The notes under the pieces are model-generated. The model had not been told where the DNA came from and ran no database searches. It worked only from the letters and a program-made list of their open reading frames with translations. This document shows positions 43,943 through 52,603 of a stretch of DNA of 64,000 nucleotides, piece by piece (position 1 is the stretch's first letter; each line of letters begins with the position of its first letter). Position numbers and translations under genes: made by a program. This DNA comes from Thiopseudomonas acetoxidans (GTDB taxonomy: Bacteria > Pseudomonadota > Gammaproteobacteria > Pseudomonadales > Pseudomonadaceae). The stretch is taken from positions 27,883 through 91,882 of the forward strand of contig NZ_JAUCDY010000010.1 of NCBI RefSeq assembly GCF_030362935.1, in the 5' to 3' direction.

Positions 43943-44403
43943 TCTTGCGCCGGCTCTTGTGCCATCCGCTCAATTTCTTCACGAAACTCATTCAGATCTT
44001 GGAAGCGACGGTAAACAGAGGCGAAACGTATATAGGCAACTTCATCAAGCTTACGCAATTCGTTCATCACCAGCTCGCCAATCGTAAGGGATTCGATTTC
44101 TCGCTCGCCTTTGGCGCGCAGTTTTCGCTTGATGCGAGCCACGGCTTCTTCAAGTCGCTCTAAACTTACCGGACGTTTTTCCAAGGCTCTGAGCATACCC
44201 GCGCGCAGCTTGTTTTCATCAAAAGGCTGGCGGCTGCCGTCTTGCTTGATTAGACGCGGCATAATCAGATCAGCGGTTTCAAAGGTCGTGAAACGCTCCT
44301 CGCACGAAAGGCATTCGCGCCTTCTACGCACTTGGTCGCCATTGGCAACTAAGCGCGAATCAACGACCTTGGTGTCAACAGCGCCGCAAAATGGACAATA
44401 CAT
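43939..44403 (-). CDS. nrdR: Transcriptional repressor NrdR
   Basis: ATP/dATP-sensing repressor of ribonucleotide reductase genes. The 154-aa protein has the zinc ribbon (CPFCGAVDTKVVDSR ... RRECLSCEERFTTFE) and an ATP-cone (about 49-139; RAGMLRALEKRPVSLERLEE). It is coupled to ribD by a 4-nt overlap. Confidence 0.97.
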   Translation of the reverse strand: MYCPFCGAVDTKVVDSRLVANGDQVRRRRECLSCEERFTTFETADLIMPRLIKQDGSRQPFDENKLRAGMLRALEKRPVSLERLEEAVARIKRKLRAKGEREIESLTIGELVMNELRKLDEVAYIRFASVYRRFQDLNEFREEIERMAQEPAQE

Positions 44404-44506
44404 GAGAGCGAATCCTGTAAGTTATCTAGGAGTACTGATGTTAGCCTATTCACGCGTAAAGCAAAATGATAGCGCGCAAGGGTTGCAGCTAGGCTGGTTT
44501 CCCAGC

Positions 44507-45856
44507 CTAGTATTCACTGCCTTCAATATACCTGCCTAACAAAGAATAGGGTTTGGCTTCCATGATTTCCACGTCGATAAATTTACCGATCAGCAAAGGG
44601 TTATCGCAGCGGAAGTTAACTACACGGTTGAACTCGTTGCGACCTTGCAACTGCCCCGGATCTTTTTTGGCGTAGTCAGAGACCAGCACCCGTTGCGTTT
44701 CGCCCACCATACGGCGGCTGTATTCAAAACCCTGTTGTTGCAAACGCTGCTGCAGAATATTTAAGCGTTCTTTTTTTACTACTTCCGACGTGTTGTCTGG
44801 CAATTCGGCAGCGGGTGTACCCGGGCGGGGGCTGTAGACAAAAGAATAGGAAAAATCGAAGCCTACGTCGTTCACCAGTTGCATGGTTTGCTCAAAGTCT
44901 TTTTCGGTTTCGCCGGGGAAGCCAACAATAAAATCAGAACTAACTAACATCTCAGGTACGGCGGCTTTTAGTTTGCGGATACGTGATTTGTATTCTAAGG
45001 CGGTATGGTTACGCTTCATGTTTGCCAGCACGCGATCTGAGCCTGACTGTACAGGCAGGTGGAGTGTACGTACTAGCTTGGGAATACTGGCATGGGCTTC
45101 AATGAGCGCATCGGAAAACTCGAGTGGGTGTGAGGTGGTATAACGAATCCGGCCAATACCTTCTATTTCCGACACCATCTGCAGTAATTCTGCTAAATCA
45201 ACTACCTGCCCCACACCGTTAACGTCCAGCTCACCGCGATAACCGTTTACGTTTTGCCCCAGCAAGGTAACTTCGCGCACGCCGTGACCCGCCAGATGGT
45301 TAATTTCAGCCAGCACATCAGCCACAGGGCGACTGACTTCTTCGCCACGAGTATAGGGCACGACGCAAAACGCACAGTATTTGCTACAGCCTTCCATAAT
45401 TGAAACATAAGCCGTAGGTCCATCAACACGGGGTTCAGGTAAGCGGTCGAATTTTTCAATCTCAGGAAAGCTGACGTCTACCTGTGGCTTGCCTGTGCTG
45501 CGTACAGCGGCAATCATTTCCGGTAAACGATGCAGGGTTTGTGGGCCAAACACCACGTCAACATAGTGTGCCCGCTCACGAATCGCTTTACCTTCTTGGC
45601 TGGCGACACAGCCGCCCACGGCGATAATAAGCTCAGGGTTGGCAAGCTTTAGCTCACGCCAGCGACCCAGCTGGGAGTAAACCTTATCCTGTGCCTTTTC
45701 ACGGATGGAGCAGGTATTAAGCAAAATCAAATCAGCCGCAGCTGGATCCTGAGTTACTTGCATTGTTTGGTGCTCATTTAACAGGTCGATCATGCGCGAA
45801 CTGTCGTACTCATTCATCTGGCATCCGTGCGTTTCAATATAAAGATTTTTGACCAT
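44507..45856 (-). CDS. miaB: tRNA-2-methylthio-N6-dimethylallyladenosine synthase
   Basis: Radical-SAM methylthiotransferase acting on A37 of tRNAs reading UNN codons. The 449-aa product has the UPF0004 domain (IETHGCQMNEYDS; LNTCSIREKAQDKVYSQLGR), the radical-SAM cluster MEGCSKYCAFCVVPYTRG, and a TRAM domain at the end. I start at MVKNLYIETHG; the frame stays open upstream into copy B4 but that part is not homologous. Confidence 0.96.
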   Translation of the reverse strand: MVKNLYIETHGCQMNEYDSSRMIDLLNEHQTMQVTQDPAAADLILLNTCSIREKAQDKVYSQLGRWRELKLANPELIIAVGGCVASQEGKAIRERAHYVDVVFGPQTLHRLPEMIAAVRSTGKPQVDVSFPEIEKFDRLPEPRVDGPTAYVSIMEGCSKYCAFCVVPYTRGEEVSRPVADVLAEINHLAGHGVREVTLLGQNVNGYRGELDVNGVGQVVDLAELLQMVSEIEGIGRIRYTTSHPLEFSDALIEAHASIPKLVRTLHLPVQSGSDRVLANMKRNHTALEYKSRIRKLKAAVPEMLVSSDFIVGFPGETEKDFEQTMQLVNDVGFDFSYSFVYSPRPGTPAAELPDNTSEVVKKERLNILQQRLQQQGFEYSRRMVGETQRVLVSDYAKKDPGQLQGRNEFNRVVNFRCDNPLLIGKFIDVEIMEAKPYSLLGRYIEGSEY

Positions 45857-45952
45857 AGTTAAGTTACGCCCACTGAGATTCACAAAGCCGCATAGTATAA
45901 AGCTGCAGGTGCGCTGCAGCAAAGACACGCATAAAATTTCTTGATTAAAACG

Positions 45953-46311
45953 GGCCCTTCGCATTTAAGGGTGTAGCTGATTGCTAAACCCTCCTGACTT
46001 CAGCAAGCACCTAGCGATATAGTAGGCTAAATTTCTAAAGCCCAGAGCCGTGCCACGCAAGTGCTCAACTCGCCCGTTGCTGGTTCCTGGCCGGTCGAAG
46101 TAGGTAAGGATGCTCTGGGCGTATTTTTCAGCGTTTTCCCCAAGGCTTTTACCTTGGTGAGCGCTTTGGGCAAGTGGCTGGCTGTAATGATTTTTATGAC
46201 CACTTCAAGGTGGTGCTCATCAGCAAATAGCTGAAACAGCTGCTTTTTATTGGTGGTTGTCCATGTGGGTCATGCCTTTAGGCTGACATGTCGCCCTAAA
46301 GGCGCGACCTT
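45953..46311 (-). mobile_element. Family B element, copy B4 (truncated)
   Basis: The right end of the ISL3-type element (GGCCCTTCGCATTTAAGGG on the plus strand) and the transposase remnant run on the minus strand. Similarity to B1 and B3 stops near 46311, so the left end and its inverted repeat are lost. Several indels break the remnant, and PTEAING is missing as in the other copies. The 150 bp from here to dsbC hold no recognisable gene; xerD, which precedes dsbC in Pseudomonas, is absent. Confidence 0.8.
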
Positions 46312-46467
46312 GTATGTTAGGGTTGGTGTGGGTCTGACAGGGGTTCGCGGCAATCGGCCAAAAGGCTTGTTCTACATATGATGTGTGTTGAAAATAAGCG
46401 CGTTTGAAGGGGGGAATCCCATAATGAAATGTGTTAGAATTGACACTTTTATTTAGGGGTTGCGCAG

Positions 46468-47190
46468 ATGCTTAGGCAGGTATTTAAACTCGTAGCGGTT
46501 TTGCTGCTCAGTGTGGGTTTTGCTTGGGCGGAATCAAGTACGGATTTTGTGCGTAAGCAGTTGTTACGCTTGCAGCCCGACTTGGTGATAGAGCAGGTCA
46601 GTCCTGCGGCTAAGTCAGGTTGGTTTCAGGTGCAGGTCCGTGGTGGGCAGTTTTTATATGTGGATGAGGCGGTCGAGTATATTTTGCACGGACAGCTTTA
46701 TCAGGTGCAGGATGATGCGGCAGTTAATTTAACCGAACAGGCACAGCAAAAACTACAAGCGGCTAAATTGAAAACACTGGCGGAGGATGAGATGGTCATT
46801 TTCCCAGCCAAGAATAAGCGTGCCAGTATTACGGTATTTACCGACGTGGATTGCAGTTATTGTCAAAAGCTGCATGCTGAGGTTGAGCAACTCAACGCGC
46901 TTGGTATAGAAGTGCGTTACCTAGCTTATCCGCGCCAAGGATTGACGGGGAATACTTATAACACCATGGTGAGTATTTGGTGCGCCGATGATCCGCAAGC
47001 GGCAATGACGCAAGCCAAGCGCCAGCAACGCATTGAGCAAAAAACTTGTAAACACCCTATAGACAAACACTTTGCTTTGGGGCGTGTGTTTGGTGTTCAA
47101 GGAACGCCGACAATTATTTTAGACAGCGGAGAGTTGTTGCCTGGTTATTTGCCGGCAGAGCAATTAGCTGCTCGTGTGATTAAAAATTAA
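46468..47190 (+). CDS. dsbC: Thiol:disulfide interchange protein DsbC
   Basis: Periplasmic disulfide isomerase. The 240-aa protein has a signal peptide (GFAWA/ESS), the N-terminal dimerisation domain (about 22-82), and a thioredoxin-like domain with TDVDCSYCQKLHAEV (CSYC active site) and cis-Pro VQGTPTIILDSG. A second disulfide is likely (Cys in SIWCADD and KTCKHP). It heads dsbC-hom-thrC, as in Pseudomonas. Confidence 0.95.
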   Translation: MLRQVFKLVAVLLLSVGFAWAESSTDFVRKQLLRLQPDLVIEQVSPAAKSGWFQVQVRGGQFLYVDEAVEYILHGQLYQVQDDAAVNLTEQAQQKLQAAKLKTLAEDEMVIFPAKNKRASITVFTDVDCSYCQKLHAEVEQLNALGIEVRYLAYPRQGLTGNTYNTMVSIWCADDPQAAMTQAKRQQRIEQKTCKHPIDKHFALGRVFGVQGTPTIILDSGELLPGYLPAEQLAARVIKN

Positions 47191-47249
47191 GTTGAATAAC
47201 AGTGGTGGCCCTAGGGCTGCCTATTTTATTTTAGAGAGGTTAGCGCAGC

Positions 47250-48554
47250 GTGAAACCAGTTAAGGTAGGAATTTGTGGTTTGGGCACCGTGGGTGGCGGC
47301 ACTTTTAATGTACTGAAGCGCAATGCCGAGGAAATTACTCGTCGCGCAGGACGTACGATAGAAGTGGTGCAGGTTGCTGCGCGCTCAAATAATCCTCTGT
47401 GTGATACTGGCGATGTGCCCGTCACCGATGATGTCTTCGCGGTTGCTGACAACCCAGATGTCGATGTTGTGGTTGAGTTGATTGGCGGTTATACAGTTGC
47501 CAGAGAGCTTGTGCTTAGGGCTATTGAAAACGGCAAGCACGTTATTACAGCCAACAAAGCCTTGATTGCGGTATATGGCAATGAGATTTTTGCCAAGGCG
47601 CAAGAGAAGGGCGTGATGGTTGGTTTTGAGGCGGCTGTGGCGGGTGGTGTTCCTATTATTAAGGCTATCCGTGAAGGCTTGGCGGCGAACCGCATTAACT
47701 GGCTGGCAGGAATTATTAACGGTACGGGCAACTTTATTCTGACTGAGATGCGTGAAAAGGGCCGTACCTTTGAAGATGTGCTTAAAGAGGCGCAAGAGCG
47801 GGGCTACGCTGAAGCGGATCCGACCTTTGATGTGGAAGGCATTGATGCAGCGCACAAGCTCACTATTTTGGCTTCGCTGGCTTTTGGTATTCCATTGCAG
47901 TTCGAGAAAGCCTATACCGAGGGCATTACCCAGCTAACCACTGAAGATGTGAATTACGCCGAAGCGCTTGGCTACCGCATTAAGCATCTGGGTGTGGCGC
48001 GCAAAACCGAGCAGGGCATTGAGCTGCGTGTGCATCCGACCTTGGTTCCTGTTGAACAGCTGCTGGCTAATGTGAATGGTGTGATGAATGCGGTGATGGT
48101 TAATGGTGACGCGGTTGGCAGCACGCTTTATTACGGTGCGGGTGCTGGTATGGAACCGACGGCATCTGCGGTTGTGGCTGATATTATTGATGTGGCGCGT
48201 ACGCTGGAAACCGAGCCAGGCGAGCGTGTGCCTGCGTTAGCGTTCCAAGCGAATGCTTTGTCAGATTATCCAGTGCTACCAATTGAGCAGTGTGAGTCCG
48301 CGTATTACTTGCGTATAAAAGCGCAGGACCATCCGGGTGTGTTGGCGCAGGTGGCTACTATTCTGTCTGAGCGTGGTATTAACATTGTTTCGATCATGCA
48401 GAAAGAAGCGGAAGAGCATGATGGCTTGATTCCAATTATTTTACTCACGCACCGTGTGGTGGAGGCGCGCATGATTGAAGCAATTGCTGCGCTTGAGGCT
48501 GTGGATAGCGTGATTAATCCAGTGGTACGTATCCGCGTTGAGCAGCTTGATTAA
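47250..48554 (+). CDS. hom: Homoserine dehydrogenase
   Basis: Reduces aspartate semialdehyde to homoserine for threonine and methionine. The 434-aa protein starts at GTG (MKPVKVGICGLGTVGGGT), with the Rossmann loop GLGTVGGG, the catalytic region VGFEAAVAGGVPIIKAIREG and GIINGTGNFILTEM, and a C-terminal ACT domain (about 352-430; DHPGVLAQVATILSERGINI). GAGAGG lies upstream of the start. Followed by thrC. Confidence 0.96.
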   Translation: MKPVKVGICGLGTVGGGTFNVLKRNAEEITRRAGRTIEVVQVAARSNNPLCDTGDVPVTDDVFAVADNPDVDVVVELIGGYTVARELVLRAIENGKHVITANKALIAVYGNEIFAKAQEKGVMVGFEAAVAGGVPIIKAIREGLAANRINWLAGIINGTGNFILTEMREKGRTFEDVLKEAQERGYAEADPTFDVEGIDAAHKLTILASLAFGIPLQFEKAYTEGITQLTTEDVNYAEALGYRIKHLGVARKTEQGIELRVHPTLVPVEQLLANVNGVMNAVMVNGDAVGSTLYYGAGAGMEPTASAVVADIIDVARTLETEPGERVPALAFQANALSDYPVLPIEQCESAYYLRIKAQDHPGVLAQVATILSERGINIVSIMQKEAEEHDGLIPIILLTHRVVEARMIEAIAALEAVDSVINPVVRIRVEQLD

Positions 48555-48590
48555 TTTTTTCAGTACAACGCCTAACAAAGGTTTATGAAC

Positions 48591-50000
48591 ATGCGTTATA
48601 TCAGTACTCGCGGCCAAGCGCCGGCGATGAATTTTGAAGAAGTGTTATTGGCGGGTCTAGCTAGCGATGGCGGTCTTTATGTACCCGAAAATCTGCCTCG
48701 TTTTACGCTGGAGCAGATGCAGTCTTGGGTTGGTTTGCCCTATCATGAGCTGGCGTTTGAAGTGATGCGTCCCTTTGTGGCGGGCAGTATCAGCGATGCT
48801 GATTTCAAAGCTATCTTGCAAGATACCTATGGTGTTTTTGCGAACAAGGCTGTGGCACCTTTGCGTCAAATTGACAGCAATGAGTGGGTGTTGGAGTTGT
48901 TCCATGGTCCAACGCTGGCGTTTAAAGACTTTGCGCTGCAGCTGCTAGGCCGTTTACTGGATCATATCCTGACCAAGCGTGGGGAGCGTGTGGTTATCAT
49001 GGGCGCGACTTCGGGCGATACCGGCTCTGCTGCGATCGAGGGTTGCCGCCGTTGTGAGAATGTGGATATTTTTATTCTGCATCCACATGAGCGTGTTTCA
49101 GAAGTGCAGCGTCGGCAGATGACCAGCGCGATTAGCGATAACATTCATAATATCGCCGTTGAAGGTAACTTTGATGATTGTCAGGAAATGGTTAAAGACA
49201 GCTTTGCTGATCAGAGTTTCTTGAAGGGTACGCGTTTGGTGGCGGTGAACTCCATCAACTGGGCGCGCATCATGGCGCAAACCGTTTATTACTTTCATGC
49301 TGCGCTGCAGTTGGGCGCGCCACATCGTTCGGTGAGTTTCTCGGTGCCGACGGGTAATTTCGGTGATATTTTTGCAGGCTATTTAGCGCGCAATATGGGT
49401 TTACCGATTAATCAGCTGATTGTGGCGACTAACCGTAATGATATTTTGCACCGCTTTATGAGTGGGAACCGTTACCACAAAGATACCCTGCATCCGACGT
49501 TGTCACCGTCCATGGATATTATGGTGTCGTCCAATTTTGAGCGCTTGCTGTTTGATATGCACGGCCGTAATGGTGCTTTGGTGGCGGAGCTAATGAACAG
49601 TTTCCGTGCTACGGGACAGTTGTCTGTAGAGGATAGTCGCTGGACTGAGGTGCGTAAGCTGTTTGACTCGCTAGCGGTGGATGATGAGCAAACCTGTCAA
49701 ACCATTGCCCAGGTGTATGCGCAATGTGGAGAGTTGCTTGATCCGCATACGGCTATTGGTGTGCATGCAGCGCGTGAATGTCGTCGCAGTATGTCTGTGC
49801 CAATGGTGACGTTGGGCACGGCGCATCCGGTTAAATTCCCAGAGGCGGTGGAGAAGGCGGTTCCGGGTGCAGCTCCACAGCTACCACCGCATATGGCTGA
49901 TTTGTTTGAGCGTCAAGAACGTTGTACGGTGTTGGCAAATGACCTAAAAACCGTGCAGGATTTTGTCAGCCAGCACGGCAACCGTGGTAAGCCGTTATAA
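48591..50000 (+). CDS. thrC: Threonine synthase
   Basis: PLP enzyme making threonine from O-phosphohomoserine. The 469-aa protein has the PLP lysine in HGPTLAFKDFALQLLGR, GATSGDTGSAAIEG, and SVPTGNFGDIFAGY. I start at MRYISTRGQ, which has AAGG 9 nt upstream and matches the family; an ATG two codons earlier has poor spacing. The C-terminus (SQHGNRGKPL) is typical of Pseudomonas. REP palindromes follow. Confidence 0.95.
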   Translation: MRYISTRGQAPAMNFEEVLLAGLASDGGLYVPENLPRFTLEQMQSWVGLPYHELAFEVMRPFVAGSISDADFKAILQDTYGVFANKAVAPLRQIDSNEWVLELFHGPTLAFKDFALQLLGRLLDHILTKRGERVVIMGATSGDTGSAAIEGCRRCENVDIFILHPHERVSEVQRRQMTSAISDNIHNIAVEGNFDDCQEMVKDSFADQSFLKGTRLVAVNSINWARIMAQTVYYFHAALQLGAPHRSVSFSVPTGNFGDIFAGYLARNMGLPINQLIVATNRNDILHRFMSGNRYHKDTLHPTLSPSMDIMVSSNFERLLFDMHGRNGALVAELMNSFRATGQLSVEDSRWTEVRKLFDSLAVDDEQTCQTIAQVYAQCGELLDPHTAIGVHAARECRRSMSVPMVTLGTAHPVKFPEAVEKAVPGAAPQLPPHMADLFERQERCTVLANDLKTVQDFVSQHGNRGKPL

Positions 50001-50052
50001 CTTATAGTGCACGCGCGGGCATAAATGTCCACGCGAAACCTTTGTAATCCGC

Positions 50053-50268
50053 ATCGCCCAGAAGTTGGGCTCCCACAGGTTTTGATACAGGCTCTGTCTC
50101 TGTGGGAGCGCAACTTTTGCGCGATTGGACTATCAGCTGGCCCAAGAGCTTGAGCTTTGCTTTTGTGGGACCCGACTTGTCGGGGAAGCTTTTTGCTTTT
50201 AAGTCTGGGTAGGGTGTTTGGCTTAGTGCAACAGGCGGATACTGGTTCCCTGACAAGTCAGGTCCCAC
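50053..50268. repeat. Cluster of REP-like palindromes (BIME-like)
   Basis: Four palindromes lie between thrC and rpsT: GCCCAGAAGTTGGGC (50053-50076 with GTGGGA-type flank, inverted), GTGGGAGCGCAACTTTTGCG (50102-50125), GTGGGACCCGACTTGTCGGG (about 50165-50184) and its inverted partner ending TCAGGTCCCAC (50247-50268). GTGGGA heads are the hallmark of Pseudomonas REPs. The 400-bp gap holds no gene. Confidence 0.75.
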
Positions 50269-50364
50269 ATTGTCCGTACCAGCTTGCAGCTTAGAGTCTT
50301 ATAACGGGTCCGCATCACCCAGAAGCAGGGCTCCAGTAGAAGAAAACGTCCAACAGATAGACAA

Positions 50365-50396
50365 TAAAAAACCGGCGCTAAGGCCGGTTTTTTATT
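50365..50396. terminator. Bidirectional terminator (rpsT side)
   Basis: ACCGGC/GCCGGT stem with a 6-nt loop, flanked by A-run and T-run, 13 bp past the rpsT stop. Confidence 0.88.
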
Positions 50397-50408
50397 GTGC
50401 TTGTGCGA

Positions 50409-50684
50409 TTAAGCGGCAGCTTGACTCAACTCTTTTAGGTGTTGGTTCAGGCGGCTCTTATGACGAGCAGCTTTGTTTTTGTGTAAAATGCCTTTGTCGG
50501 CCATACGGTCAATGACAGGTACTGCTTTAGCGTAAGCCGCTTGCGCTTTTGCTAAGTCTTTGCTGTCAATAGCCTTGACTACGTTTTTGATATGGGTACG
50601 TACCATTGAACGCAGACTGGCATTGTGGCTGTTACGCTTCTCAGCCTGTTTGGCGCGTTTTTTGGCAGAAGGTGTGTTGGCCAC
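50409..50684 (-). CDS. rpsT: 30S ribosomal protein S20
   Basis: Binds 16S rRNA and stabilises the small subunit. The 91-aa basic protein shows ANTPSAKKRAKQAEKRNSHN and the conserved KGILHKNKAARHKSRLNQHL. Divergent from murJ, the usual arrangement in pseudomonads. Confidence 0.97.
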   Translation of the reverse strand: MANTPSAKKRAKQAEKRNSHNASLRSMVRTHIKNVVKAIDSKDLAKAQAAYAKAVPVIDRMADKGILHKNKAARHKSRLNQHLKELSQAAA

Positions 50685-50877
50685 AGTCGAACTCCTCGAA
50701 TACTTCTACAAGTAGATAAACAAAAATTAGGTCGCAGATGATGCCGACTTGTCTTGGCTTTGTCAAGCGAGATATGTAAACAAACTGCATTCTGTGGTGC
50801 GGTTACAGCCCACTTAGCCCTTCACGCTGATACTGTTGTGCGTCTACAATGCGCACTGATTTAACGACGAGGCGGTT

Positions 50878-52437
50878 ATGCAGGAATCCAAGGCTGAGAA
50901 GAAAAGTAGCTTATTGCGCTCCAGCGCGGTAGTTAGCGTGATGACGATGCTCTCGCGCGTGCTGGGCATGGTGCGTGATGTGGTGATTGCTGGCTACTTT
51001 GGCTCCAGCCCTGCGGCCGATGCTTTTTTTATCGCCTTTAAAATCCCTAATTTTTTGCGCCGCTTATTTGCCGAAGGCGCTTTTGCACAAGCCTTTGTGC
51101 CCGTGTTATCAGAATATAGACAAAAACGTACTTTGGCCGATGTAAAACAGCTGGTAGACCGCACTGCAGGTTATCTGGGTTTGGTTTTAACGGGTATTAC
51201 CGCTTTAGGTGTGGTGCTTTCACCTTATCTAATAATGCTGTTTGCGCCGGGATTCCATAACGAGCCTGCAAAGCTACAGCTTGCAGGCGAGTTGCTGCGC
51301 ATCACGTTCCCTTATTTGATGCTGGTGTCGTTAACCGCTTTTTGTGGCGGTATTTTAAATAGCTATGGACGCTTTGCGGTGCCGGCGTTTACCCCTGTGC
51401 TACTCAATGTGTCTATGATAAGCGCAACAGTATTGTTGTCACCTTGGTTTGAGCAGCCGATTATGGCCTTGGCTTGGGGTGTGTTTATCGCGGGTGTGGC
51501 GCAGCTGTTTTTTCAGCTGCCTTTTTTATGGCAAATCCGTTTATTGCCTGCGCCCAAACTCAAGCGTAATGATGAAGGTGTGCGACGGATTATGCTGCTG
51601 ATGTTGCCTGCCTTGTTTGGCGTGGGCGTGAGTCAGATTAACCTGCTGTTAGACACTGTGCTGGCGTCATTTTTGGTGACAGGCAGTGTGTCTTGGCTGT
51701 ATTACGCCGATCGCTTATCTGAGCTGCCATTGGGTGCATTTGGTATTGCGGTGGGTACGGTGATTTTGCCTGCGCTGTCACGCCAGCATGCGGCGCAAGA
51801 TCCTAAAGCTTTCTCCGGTACTATGGATTGGGCGTTACGCATGGTGCTTTTGGTCGGCGTGCCCGCTGCTTTGGCCTTGGGTGTGTTGGCCGAGCCATTG
51901 ATTGCGACGCTGTTTTATTATGGTGAAATGACCGCTCAGGATGTGCAGCAGTCGGCTGGTGCGCTGCGGGCGTATTCGTTGGGCGTACTGACGTTCATGT
52001 TAATTAAGGTGTTGGCGCCGGGCTTTTTCTCGCGTCAGGATATGCGAACACCTGTGCGCATTGCAGTGACTTGCATGGTGGCAAACATGGTAATGAACCT
52101 GATTTTAATTTGGCCGCTGCAGCATGTGGGGCTGGCGCTGGCGACCTCTTTGTCGGGCATGCTTAATGCTAGTTTGTTGCTGTGGGGGCTACGCAAGGCG
52201 GGTGTCTACCGAGCAGCGGCGGGTTGGGGTGTGTTTGCGCTAAGGTTGTTGCTGGCCTGTGCGCTGATGCTGGCGGTGGTTTTTTGGCTTAATGTGCCTA
52301 TCGAGGATTGGCTGGCTTGGGGCTGGCAGCAGCGTGTTGGCTGGGTGACTGTGTTGGTTGGTGCGGGCATTGCTGTGTTTGCGTTAACTCTGTTTGCTGG
52401 CGGCATGCGCGCGCGCCATTTGCGTGTTGGTCGTTGA
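50878..52437 (+). CDS. murJ: Lipid II flippase MurJ
   Basis: Flips lipid II across the inner membrane for peptidoglycan synthesis. The 519-aa protein has 14 membrane helices, the N-terminal SRVLGMVRDVVIAGYFGSSP, the central arginine motif FKIPNFLRRLFAEGAFAQAF, and GAFGIAVGTVILPALSR. In Pseudomonas ribF and ileS follow; here guaB does, so synteny breaks after murJ. Confidence 0.95.
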   Translation: MQESKAEKKSSLLRSSAVVSVMTMLSRVLGMVRDVVIAGYFGSSPAADAFFIAFKIPNFLRRLFAEGAFAQAFVPVLSEYRQKRTLADVKQLVDRTAGYLGLVLTGITALGVVLSPYLIMLFAPGFHNEPAKLQLAGELLRITFPYLMLVSLTAFCGGILNSYGRFAVPAFTPVLLNVSMISATVLLSPWFEQPIMALAWGVFIAGVAQLFFQLPFLWQIRLLPAPKLKRNDEGVRRIMLLMLPALFGVGVSQINLLLDTVLASFLVTGSVSWLYYADRLSELPLGAFGIAVGTVILPALSRQHAAQDPKAFSGTMDWALRMVLLVGVPAALALGVLAEPLIATLFYYGEMTAQDVQQSAGALRAYSLGVLTFMLIKVLAPGFFSRQDMRTPVRIAVTCMVANMVMNLILIWPLQHVGLALATSLSGMLNASLLLWGLRKAGVYRAAAGWGVFALRLLLACALMLAVVFWLNVPIEDWLAWGWQQRVGWVTVLVGAGIAVFALTLFAGGMRARHLRVGR

Positions 52438-52537
52438 CGTTAGGACTGACACGATAAACGCTAAGGAAAGACAGAAGAAACGCCTGTGTATTCGCCAGCT
52501 GTATTCAGCGCATTCATAAATTCTCAAATTTCCCCCG

Positions 52538-52566
52538 TTGAGAATAGGCGCGGATCAGGCTATAAT
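52538..52566 (+). promoter_or_regulatory. Sigma-70 promoter of guaBA
   Basis: -35 TTGAGA and -10 TATAAT with an exact 17-bp spacer, 38 bp before guaB. It is the clearest housekeeping promoter in the window. Confidence 0.85.
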
Positions 52567-52603
52567 TTTGCGCTTCAATTTATCCCGTTTGGGAGCACAG
52601 ATT

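Noticed and set aside
45857..45964. N-terminal extension of miaB into copy B4
   Set aside because: The extra 36 residues have no homology and start inside a mobile-element end.
46440..46445. TTGACA before dsbC as a -35 box
   Set aside because: It lies only 22 nt before the start codon, leaving no room for a -10 and leader.
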